A DNA stretch of 5,072 nt from Actinomycetota bacterium (GTDB lineage Bacteria > Actinomycetota > Thermoleophilia > Gaiellales > Gaiellaceae). This document shows positions 1-4,841 of this stretch, in pieces. How positions within the stretch are numbered: position 1 is the stretch's first letter; every line of letters begins with the position of its first letter. The notes below the pieces were generated by a model. It was not told the origin of the DNA. It saw only the letters and a list, made by a program, of their open reading frames with translations, and did no database searches. The stretch covers positions 1,410-6,481 of the forward strand of contig VAXY01000052.1 in the NCBI GenBank assembly GCA_005885085.1, written 5' to 3'. The translations under genes and the position numbers were made by a program.

Positions 1-241
1 CGGCGAACTCGACGACGGCCTCCATCGCGGGTGCAAAGCGGGCGATTGCGCCGCAACGAAGGTAGTCGCCGTACGAGAAGCCACCCGGGAGCACGACGGC
101 GTCGAGATCCGGCAGCTCGGTCTCCGTGTGCCAGACGAACACGCCCTCCGCGTCCAGTGCGCCGAGCGCCCAGAGAGCGTCGCGGTCGTCGCAGGCGCCC
201 GGAAAGCGGAGCACGCCGATCCGTGGCTGCGGGCTCGTCAC
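1..241 (-). CDS. purQ: Phosphoribosylformylglycinamidine synthase subunit PurQ (glutaminase), 5' part only
   Basis: PurQ is the class I glutamine amidotransferase subunit of FGAM synthase. It releases ammonia from glutamine for PurL, with PurS bridging the complex. Eighty codons are visible; the family is about 220-230 residues, so roughly the N-terminal third is present and the gene runs off the window. Visible motifs are the first beta strand IGVLRFPG (residues 8-15), DDRDALWAL (18-26) and VVLPGGFSYGDYLRCGAIA (49-67), which is diagnostic for PurQ. The nucleophile Cys and the His/Glu of the triad lie beyond the window edge. The GTG start at 241 overlaps the purS stop as GTGA, and GGAG at 253-250 sits 8 nt upstream. 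The PGSNCDRD strand seen in many PurQs reads PGACDDRD here, a variation I regard as ordinary for actinobacterial-type proteins. purL is expected next, outside the window. Confidence 0.95.
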   Translation of the reverse strand, partial: MTSPQPRIGVLRFPGACDDRDALWALGALDAEGVFVWHTETELPDLDAVVLPGGFSYGDYLRCGAIARFAPAMEAVVEFA

Positions 242-486
242 GCGGGCGGCTCCGACAGCTCGATCTCGTAGCTCTCGATCAACGGGTTCGCGAGCAGCTG
301 CTCGCACATCCGCTTCACCTCTGCGCGCGCCGTGGTCGGGTCGGTCGCCTGGACGTCGAGGTCGACGACCCGCCCGATCCGGGCACCCCCGACGGCGAAG
401 CCGAGCTGCCGCAGCGACGACTCGACCGCCTGTCCTTGGGGATCGAGGATGCCCTGCTTCGGCCGCACGAGCACGGTCGCCTTCAT
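238..486 (-). CDS. purS: Phosphoribosylformylglycinamidine synthase subunit PurS
   Basis: This small 82-residue protein is the bridging subunit of the three-part FGAM synthase PurS-PurQ-PurL used by Gram-positive bacteria and archaea in place of the single long PurL. It helps PurQ dock on PurL and pass ammonia. Length matches the family (about 80-85). Recognisable stretches are KATVLVRPKQGILDPQGQAV (residues 2-21), VGGARIGRVVDLDV (32-45) and the C-terminal CEQLLANPLIESYEIEL (61-77), giving the family's beta-alpha-beta-beta-alpha-beta layout. The ATG at 486 overlaps the purC stop as ATGA. GGAGGTGG at 501-494 is a strong ribosome site 7 nt away, which fixes the start. Its position between purC and purQ is the standard one and implies a three-subunit FGAM synthase here. 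Confidence 0.96.
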   Translation of the reverse strand: MKATVLVRPKQGILDPQGQAVESSLRQLGFAVGGARIGRVVDLDVQATDPTTARAEVKRMCEQLLANPLIESYEIELSEPPA

Positions 487-1346
487 CGCAGTACCACCTC
501 CGGGTCGGTCAGGTAGTGGTCGAACGCAAGCTCGGTGAGCCGTTCGAAAGCCTCGATGTAGCGAGCGCGGGTTCCGGCCACGACCTCGTCCGGCAGTTCC
601 GGGCCGGGCTCGGTCTTGTCCCAGCCGAGCGAGTCGCAGTAGTCGCGCGCGTATTGCTTGTCGAACGACGGTTGCGGGCCGCCGGGCCGATACTGGTCTG
701 CGGGCCAGAAGCGCGACGAGTCCGGGGTCAACGCCTCGTCGCCGAGCACGAGCCCGCCGTCGCCGTCGAGACCGAACTCGAACTTCGTGTCGGCGATGAT
801 GATGCCGCGCTCGCGGGCGTGCCCGGCGGCGCAGCGGTAGAGCACGAGCGACGCCTGTTCGACCTCGTCCAGGAGCGCGGCCCCGACCAGCTCGGCCGCA
901 GCCCCACGGTCGATGTTCTCGTCGTGGCCGGTCGCCGCCTTCGTCGCCGGCGTGAAGAGCGGCTCCGGTAGCTTCGCCGATTCCGCCAGCCCGGCCGGCA
1001 GTGCATGGCCGCAGACGGAACCTGTTGCGGTGTAGTCCTTCCAGCCCGAGCCCGCGAGGTAGCCGCGGACGACGCACTCGATCGGCAGCATCTGCAGGCG
1101 CCGGCACTCCGTCGAGCGGCCGTCGGGCCGCAGGGCGAGCAGGTGATTCGCACCCAGATTCCGTGTGTGTGCGAACCAGAACGCCGAGAGCCCGGTCAGG
1201 ACGCGGCCTTTGTCGGGGATCTCCGTCGGCAGCACGACGTCGAACGTCGAGATGCGGTCGCTGGCGACCAGCAAGAGCCGCTCGTCGTCGAGCGCGTACA
1301 GCTCACGAACCTTGCCGCTTCCGAGGTGCTGCGCAGCCTCAGGCAT
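483..1346 (-). CDS. purC: Phosphoribosylaminoimidazole-succinocarboxamide (SAICAR) synthase PurC
   Basis: PurC joins L-aspartate to CAIR using ATP, giving SAICAR in the cytosol. The product is 287 residues, the length of the longer ADE1-like bacterial and yeast type rather than the roughly 240-residue Escherichia coli type. Motifs in order are GSGKVRELY (9-17), the nucleotide-binding loop; SDRISTFDVVLPTEIPDKG (29-47); MLPIECVVRGYLAGS (86-100), SAICAR synthetase signature 1; FTPATKA and GHDENI (131-145), typical of the long type; IADTKFEFG (184-192), signature 2; and DEALTPDSSRFWP (203-215). The ATG at 1346 overlaps the purB stop by 8 nt and has a near-perfect ribosome site, AAGGAGGAG at 1362-1354, 7 nt upstream. 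The stop overlaps the purS start. No missing catalytic motif was seen. Confidence 0.97.
   Translation of the reverse strand: MPEAAQHLGSGKVRELYALDDERLLLVASDRISTFDVVLPTEIPDKGRVLTGLSAFWFAHTRNLGANHLLALRPDGRSTECRRLQMLPIECVVRGYLAGSGWKDYTATGSVCGHALPAGLAESAKLPEPLFTPATKAATGHDENIDRGAAAELVGAALLDEVEQASLVLYRCAAGHARERGIIIADTKFEFGLDGDGGLVLGDEALTPDSSRFWPADQYRPGGPQPSFDKQYARDYCDSLGWDKTEPGPELPDEVVAGTRARYIEAFERLTELAFDHYLTDPEVVLR
494..501 (-). promoter_or_regulatory. Ribosome binding site of purS
   Basis: GGAGGTGG lies inside the 3' end of purC, 7 nt before the purS ATG. It fixes the start of this short gene, whose ATG also overlaps the purC stop codon as ATGA. Confidence 0.85.
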
Positions 1347-2655
1347 GAACCGGCTCCTCCTTCGGGACGAGGGTGTGCAGTCGGTCGAACACGGTGTCGA
1401 CGTGCCTCACGGTGGCGTCGAGGTCGAATGCGGTCTCGAGGTCGACGCGACCTGCGATCGTAGGATCGCGCCGCACGAGCTCGGGGAAGTCCGTCTCCTC
1501 CTTCCAGGCGCGCATCGCGTGTGCCTGGACGGCGCGGTACGCCTCGTCGCGTGACATGCCCGAGTCGACGAGCGCAAGCAGGACACGGTGGCTGAAGAAG
1601 AGCCTGTGACTCGCCTCGAGGTTCCGGCGCATGCGCTCGGGGTAGACGACGAGGCCCGCCATGAGCCAGTGAAAGCGGTCGAGCATGTAGTCGAGCGCGA
1701 GGAACGAGTCCGGGATGACGATTCGTTCCGCCGACGACTGTGAAATGTCGCGCTCGTGCCACAGCGGCACGTTCTCGAGGCCGACGACCGCATTCGCGCG
1801 GACGACGCGCGCGAGCCCGCAGATGCGCTCGGCGACCTTCGGGTTGCGCTTGTGCGGCATCGCGGACGAGCCCTTCATGCCGTGCGCGAACGGTTCCTCG
1901 ACCTCCCGCACCTCGGTGCGCGCCAGATGCCGGACCTCGGTCGCGAACCGTTCGAGCGACGTCGCGAGGAGGGCGAGGACGGAGAGCAGTTCGGCATGCC
2001 GGTCGCGGGAGATGACCTGGGTGGAGAGTGGGTCGGGCTCGAGCCCGAGGCGTTCACACGCGATCCGTTCGACCTCCGGTTCGAGCTGTGCGTACGTTCC
2101 GACGGTTCCGGAGAGCTGGCCGACGCGATTCGTCTCGAGCGTCCGCAGCAGGCGCGCCCGCCCACGGTCGAGCTCGAACGCCCAGCCCGCAAGCTTCCAT
2201 CCGAACGTGATCGGCTCGGCGTGGACGCCGTGCGACCGGCCGATGCCGATCGTGTGCCGGTGCTCGTCGGCGCGGGCGACCACGGCTTCCAGTGCCTGTT
2301 CGATTCCCTCGAGGAGCAGTCGCCCGGCGTCCCGGATCTGGAGGGAGAGAGCGGTGTCGACGACGTCTGACGAGGTGAGCCCGTAGTGCAGCCAGCGCCC
2401 GGGCAGTCCGAGCTGTTCGGCGACCGCATCGACGAAGGCCGCGACGTCGTGATCGGTGACCTGCTCGATCTCGGCGACGCGCTGCGGTGTCGGGGGGGCC
2501 GCCCGCGCGCGAATCTCCGCGACGTCATCCGGGGGGATCGCGCCGACCTCAGCCCAGGCGTCGAGCGCGGCGAGCTCGACGTCGAGCCAGCGCGCGAGCC
2601 TGCTTTCGTCCGACCAGATCCCGGCCATGGCGGGGCGGGCGTAACGCGCGATCAC
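1339..2655 (-). CDS. purB: Adenylosuccinate lyase PurB
   Basis: PurB cleaves fumarate from SAICAR (giving AICAR) and from adenylosuccinate (giving AMP), so it acts twice in AMP synthesis. It is a homotetramer of the fumarase/aspartase superfamily. The 438 residues match the short bacterial type (about 430). Visible are the N-terminal IARYARPAM (2-10), TDHDVAAF with His69 (67-74), LTSSDVVDTA (93-102), GRSHGVHAEP with His142 as the presumed catalytic His (139-148), and the superfamily signature GSSAMPHKRNP (262-272), whose serines lie in the flexible catalytic loop. The start is GTG at 2655. It is preferred to the internal ATG at residue 10 because the family begins MI-x-RY-x-RP, although no good ribosome site precedes it. 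It lies 21 nt after purE and overlaps purC by 8 nt. Confidence 0.97.
   Translation of the reverse strand: MIARYARPAMAGIWSDESRLARWLDVELAALDAWAEVGAIPPDDVAEIRARAAPPTPQRVAEIEQVTDHDVAAFVDAVAEQLGLPGRWLHYGLTSSDVVDTALSLQIRDAGRLLLEGIEQALEAVVARADEHRHTIGIGRSHGVHAEPITFGWKLAGWAFELDRGRARLLRTLETNRVGQLSGTVGTYAQLEPEVERIACERLGLEPDPLSTQVISRDRHAELLSVLALLATSLERFATEVRHLARTEVREVEEPFAHGMKGSSAMPHKRNPKVAERICGLARVVRANAVVGLENVPLWHERDISQSSAERIVIPDSFLALDYMLDRFHWLMAGLVVYPERMRRNLEASHRLFFSHRVLLALVDSGMSRDEAYRAVQAHAMRAWKEETDFPELVRRDPTIAGRVDLETAFDLDATVRHVDTVFDRLHTLVPKEEPVHA
1354..1362 (-). promoter_or_regulatory. Strong ribosome binding site of purC
   Basis: AAGGAGGAG lies inside the last codons of purB, 7 nt before the purC ATG. 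It is the best Shine-Dalgarno in the operon. It settles the purC start and suggests that purC is translated on its own initiation as well as by coupling to purB. Confidence 0.85.
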
Positions 2656-2665
2656 CGCTGCGATT

Positions 2666-2680
2666 CTAGAGAGGGTCTAG
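2666..2680. repeat. Short inverted repeat spanning the purE stop codon
   Basis: CTAGA (2666-2670) and TCTAG (2676-2680) form a perfect 5-bp inverted repeat with a 5-nt centre. It covers the purE TAG stop and most of the only gap in the operon, ahead of the purB GTG, which lacks a clear Shine-Dalgarno. CTAG is rare in many high-GC genomes, and two copies here are mildly notable. A weak hairpin or mRNA processing point is possible; chance is also possible. Confidence 0.25.
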
Positions 2681-3090
2681 GCCGGCGGCCCGAGGATTCG
2701 CGCGGCGAGCACTGCGGCGTTCTTGGCATTGTCGACGCCGACGCAGGCAACCGGAATGCCGGGCGGCATCTGCACGATCGAGAGGAGTGCGTCGAGCCCG
2801 TCGAGCAGGCTCTTCGACGACCGCAGCGGCACACCGATGACCGGAAGGTCGGTGTGCGCGGCGAGGACGCCGGGGAGTGCGGCCGCCAGCCCGGCGCCGG
2901 CGATCAGCACGCGCAGCCCCCGCTCGCGCGCGGTGCGGCCGTAGTCGGCGACTGCGTCCGGCTGGCGATGTGCCGACCGCACCTCGAACTCGTGCGGGAT
3001 GCCGCGCGCCGTCAGCTCGTCGAGCGCGTCCTGCATGCGCTCACGGTCGGATTCCGACCCGACGACGATGCCGACCACCGGGTTAGACAT
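2677..3090 (-). CDS. purE: PurE: 5-(carboxyamino)imidazole ribonucleotide mutase or AIR carboxylase
   Basis: PurE forms CAIR. Class I enzymes rearrange N5-CAIR made by PurK; class II enzymes carboxylate AIR directly with CO2. The product is 137 residues, short because it lacks the C-terminal tail of E. coli PurE (169). Motifs are VGIVVGSESDRERM (6-19), the phosphate-binding loop; RSAHRQPD (38-45) with the catalytic His41, equivalent to E. coli His45; LPVIGVP (82-88); and LLSIVQMPPGIPVA (102-115). Two stretches are unusual. The conserved GGAAHLPG loop reads GLAAALPG (67-74), so the usual His (E. coli His75) is Ala71. The usual AIGxAGAxNAA reads VGVDNAKNAA (117-126), one residue shorter and reminiscent of archaeal PurE. 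The ATG at 3090 overlaps the purD stop by 8 nt with no evident ribosome site, so translation is probably coupled to purD. No purK lies nearby, so the mutase/carboxylase choice stays open. Confidence 0.95.
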   Translation of the reverse strand: MSNPVVGIVVGSESDRERMQDALDELTARGIPHEFEVRSAHRQPDAVADYGRTARERGLRVLIAGAGLAAALPGVLAAHTDLPVIGVPLRSSKSLLDGLDALLSIVQMPPGIPVACVGVDNAKNAAVLAARILGPPA

Positions 3091-4297
3091 GCGTGACGGC
3101 CGCCGCGATGTCGCGCCGGTAGCGCATTCCCTGGAACGAGATCAGCTCGCACGCCTCGTAGGCACGCTCGCGCGCGTCTGCGACCGTTGGGCCCGTCGCG
3201 GTCACGTTCAGGATCCGTCCGCCACTCGTGACCAGCCGATCGTCTTGCAACGCGGTTCCGGCGTGAAACACCAGTGCTCCGGTCGCCTCCGCCTCGGCGA
3301 TGCCGTCGATCGGCGATCCGACGTCGCCGGCCGCCGGATACCTTCCGGCCGCAAGCACGACGGTGACGGCCGCGGCGTCGGCGGTCTCGAGCGAAACGTC
3401 GGAGAGGTTCCCTCGTGCGGCGCGCACGAGCGCGCCGAGGAAATCCCCGTCGAGCCGCGGCAGCAGCGACTGTGTCTCGGGATCACCGAAGCGGCAGTTG
3501 AACTCGAGGACGCGGGGACCGTCCGGCGTGAGCATGACGCCCGCGAACAAGACGCCGATGAAGGGCGCGCCGCTGGAGGCGAGCTGCTCGAGCACGGGCC
3601 GGTGGATGGTGTCCACCAGCTCTTCGGCCTCCTCCGCGCCGTAGCCAGGGACAGGCGAATAGGAGCCCATGCCCCCGGTGTTCGGGCCCGTGTCGCCCTC
3701 GTCGACCCGCTTGAAATCCTGGACCGCCGGTAAAGCCGACGCGCGCGCTCCGTCGCACAGCGCGAACACCGAGATCTCCTCGCCCTCGAGCAGCTCCTCG
3801 ATCACGATCGCGCCGCCGAGCGCCGCCGCGGCACGCAGCGCCGCGTCGAGCTGCTGCTGGTCGCGGCAGACGTACACGCCCTTGCCCGCCGCCAGCCCGT
3901 CAGCCTTGATCACGCACGGCACGCGCGCAACCGAGAGGGTCTCCGCACACGGGACCCCGGCAGCGCGCATCACCTCTTTGGCGAACGACTTCGACCCCTC
4001 GATCCGCGCCGCTTCCGCGCTCGGGCCGAACACGGCCACTCCGAGGTGCCGCAACTCGTCCGCGACCCCCCCCACGAGTGGTGCCTCGGGGCCGACGACG
4101 ACGAGGTCGGCCTCGAGCGATCCGGCGAGCCCGAGCAAGCCCTCGCCGTCCTCGGCGCGCACAGGATGGCAACGCCCGAGCCCGGCGATGCCCGGATTGC
4201 CAGGCGCCGCGTGAAGCTCCTCGAGGCCCGGGGCCTGGCTGAGCTTCCACGCGAGCGCGTGCTCGCGTCCGCCGGAGCCGACCAGGAGCACCTTCAC
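3083..4297 (-). CDS. purD: Phosphoribosylamine-glycine ligase (GAR synthetase) PurD
   Basis: PurD is the ATP-grasp enzyme that joins glycine to phosphoribosylamine to give GAR, the second step of the pathway. The product is 404 residues, somewhat shorter than the usual 420-430. Domains are an N-terminal Rossmann-like part with VGSGGREHALAWKL (6-19) and GPEAPLVGG (69-77); ATP-grasp part with GPSAEAARIEGSK (91-103) and VIKADGLAAGKGVYV (129-143); DTGPNTGGMGSYSP (202-215); the GARS signature RFGDPETQS (269-277); and a C-terminal domain. The missing length falls at about residues 119-127, where the segment between PCAETLS and PCVIKADG is some 15 residues shorter than in E. coli. The GTG start at 4297 has no clear Shine-Dalgarno but lies 6 nt after a -10-like TAGAGT, so it may be read from a leaderless mRNA. 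It is the first gene of the visible operon and overlaps purE by 8 nt. Confidence 0.97.
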   Translation of the reverse strand: MKVLLVGSGGREHALAWKLSQAPGLEELHAAPGNPGIAGLGRCHPVRAEDGEGLLGLAGSLEADLVVVGPEAPLVGGVADELRHLGVAVFGPSAEAARIEGSKSFAKEVMRAAGVPCAETLSVARVPCVIKADGLAAGKGVYVCRDQQQLDAALRAAAALGGAIVIEELLEGEEISVFALCDGARASALPAVQDFKRVDEGDTGPNTGGMGSYSPVPGYGAEEAEELVDTIHRPVLEQLASSGAPFIGVLFAGVMLTPDGPRVLEFNCRFGDPETQSLLPRLDGDFLGALVRAARGNLSDVSLETADAAAVTVVLAAGRYPAAGDVGSPIDGIAEAEATGALVFHAGTALQDDRLVTSGGRILNVTATGPTVADARERAYEACELISFQGMRYRRDIAAAVTHV

Positions 4298-4303
4298 ACA
4301 CGG

Positions 4304-4333
4304 ACTCTAACCACGGCCGTCGGCGGGTTTGAA
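4304..4333 (-). promoter_or_regulatory. Candidate promoter of the pur operon (leaderless purD start)
   Basis: On the minus strand TTCAAA (4333-4328) resembles a -35 box at 4 of 6 positions. After 18 nt, TAGAGT (4309-4304) resembles a -10 box at 4 of 6 and fits the actinobacterial TANNNT pattern. Six bases separate the -10 from the GTG of purD, so transcription would begin at or next to the start codon. The absence of a Shine-Dalgarno before purD fits this. Matches this short can arise by chance; the transcription start has not been measured. Confidence 0.45.
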
Positions 4334-4342
4334 AGACCGCCG
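4321..4342. repeat. Inverted repeat in the purD/4363 divergent intergenic region
   Basis: CGGCGG (4321-4326) and CCGCCG (4337-4342) are perfect inverted copies separated by 10 nt. The AT-richer spacer (4327-4336) holds the candidate -35 box of purD and, on the plus strand, TTGAAA. It could be an operator for a dimeric regulator acting on either gene or, in the plus-strand transcript, a small hairpin ahead of the 4363 gene. Six-base GC repeats are common in DNA this GC-rich, so the role is speculative. Confidence 0.3.
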
Positions 4343-4362
4343 GGCGGCGAAGGTAGGAGGCG

Positions 4363-4689
4363 ATGCTCGAACCAGGACTCGACCGACACGAGTGGGAAAG
4401 CCAGTGGCAGGCACTCGAGGAGCAGGTGGAGGACTCGCCGGCAGAGGCGCTCCCGGAGCTGGGCTCACTCGTCGCGGAGATGCTCGAGGAGCGTGGCTTT
4501 GCACTCGAAGAGCCGGTCGCACGCGAAGGAGACGAACGCGAGATCGTGGCGGAGTTCCTCGCGGCGCGTGAGATCACACGCCTCGTCGAGTCAACGTCCG
4601 ACGAGGTGTCAGCGGACGACGTCGCTTCGGCGGTCAATAGCTACCGCTCGCTGTACGAGTACTTGATCGCAGAGCGCAGCGCCCCCTGA
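4363..4689 (+). CDS. Small acidic helical protein of unknown function, divergent from purD
   Basis: I do not recognise a named family. The 108-residue product is strongly acidic (22 Glu, 6 Asp, 8 Arg, no Lys, no Cys) and looks helical throughout. An N-terminal amphipathic segment HEWESQWQALEEQVED (9-24) is followed by SPAEALPELGSLVAEMLEER (25-44), EIVAEFLAAREITRLVE (60-76), and a C-terminal VSADDVASAVNSYRSLYEYL (82-101). There is no signal peptide or membrane segment, so it is probably cytosolic. An in-frame TAG at 4354-4356 lies just upstream, so the ATG at 4363 is the first possible start. AGGAGG (4355-4360) sits only 2 nt from the ATG, so ribosomes may instead use AAGG at 4350-4353. Codon use matches the neighbouring genes and a good start signal is present, so I take it as a real gene. 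Sharing a 65-nt intergenic region with purD suggests, but does not show, common control. Confidence 0.8.
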   Translation: MLEPGLDRHEWESQWQALEEQVEDSPAEALPELGSLVAEMLEERGFALEEPVAREGDEREIVAEFLAAREITRLVESTSDEVSADDVASAVNSYRSLYEYLIAERSAP

Positions 4690-4714
4690 CCGGCGCCGAA
4701 CAACGGCCTGCGGT
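4689..4714 (+). other. Hairpin just after the stop of the 4363 gene
   Basis: ACCG (4689-4692) can pair with CGGT (4711-4714), and GCCG (4695-4698) with CGGC (4704-4707) across an AACAA loop, giving 4+4 bp with a 2x3 internal loop. It begins in the TGA stop codon. It lacks a following T run, so it is not a standard intrinsic terminator. It could protect the 3' end or act as a weak terminator. Confidence 0.3.
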
Positions 4715-4715
4715 C

Positions 4716-4739
4716 GCAGAAAATCGGCGCAGAATCGGC
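4716..4739 (+). repeat. Imperfect tandem repeat (13 + 11 bp)
   Basis: GCAGAAAATCGGC (4716-4728) is followed directly by GCAGAATCGGC (4729-4739). The two units are identical except for two extra A in the first, so this looks like a tandem duplication that later gained or lost two A. It is the most A-rich spot in the 152-nt gap between the two plus-strand genes. Confidence 0.6.
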
Positions 4740-4740
4740 A

Positions 4741-4834
4741 CACCCTCGTCGTCAATTCTCCGGTAGCGTCGATTTCGAGGGTGGTGGGTGATTGCCCCAC
4801 CCAAGGGTGGGGGCCGCGCGCGGGGCTAGGGTGG
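4741..4834 (+). promoter_or_regulatory. Repeat-rich, potentially structured leader upstream of the acetyltransferase gene
   Basis: AGGGTGG occurs three times in direct orientation, at 4778-4784, 4804-4810 and 4828-4834, at 26- and 24-nt steps. Inverted partners are also present. CACCCTCG (4741-4748) pairs perfectly with CGAGGGTG (4776-4783); GGTGGG (4783-4788) pairs with CCCACC (4796-4801); and CCCCACCC (4795-4802) pairs with GGGTGGGG (4805-4812) around a two-base centre. The second pairing excludes the third, so the RNA could adopt alternative folds. The last AGGGTGG lies 8 nt before the ATG at 4842. It may be a cis-acting RNA element, a set of protein-binding sites, or a terminator-like palindrome lacking a T run. 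No known riboswitch class was recognised. Confidence 0.4.
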
Positions 4835-4841
4835 AAAGGCG

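Noticed and set aside
126..971. Long plus-strand open frame opposite purQ, purS and purC
   Set aside because: It is antisense to three clear purine genes, has low-complexity Arg/Ala/Ser-rich composition and no recognisable domain. Long open antisense frames are expected in DNA this GC-rich.
1756..2370. Plus-strand open frame of about 204 codons opposite purB
   Set aside because: It lies wholly inside purB on the other strand and mirrors purB codons. No motif or ribosome site supports it.
2999..3733. Plus-strand open frame of about 244 codons opposite purE and purD
   Set aside because: It crosses two well-supported genes on the opposite strand with no family resemblance; it is a shadow of GC-rich codon structure.
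4298..4362. Possible purine (guanine/adenine) riboswitch ahead of purD
   Set aside because: The region is only 65 nt, is GC-rich, and lacks the conserved loops of the purine riboswitch. The likely transcription start at the GTG leaves no leader to hold one.
3900..4637. Minus-strand open frame of 245 codons that could extend purD upstream or oppose the 4363 gene
   Set aside because: It is in a different frame from purD, its product is Ser/Arg-rich and domain-free, and it overlaps two better-supported genes.
4795..4812. CCCCACCC-AA-GGGTGGGG palindrome as an intrinsic terminator
   Set aside because: The stem is strong but the sequence after it is GGCCGCGCGC with no T run on the plus strand. 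On the minus strand the bases that follow are not a T run either. It was kept only as part of the structured leader.
4805..4831. Possible G-quadruplex on the plus strand
   Set aside because: Four G runs exist (4805-4807, 4809-4813, 4822-4825, 4829-4831), but the loops are uneven, the middle one is GC-rich, and the first runs are better explained by pairing with CCCCACCC.
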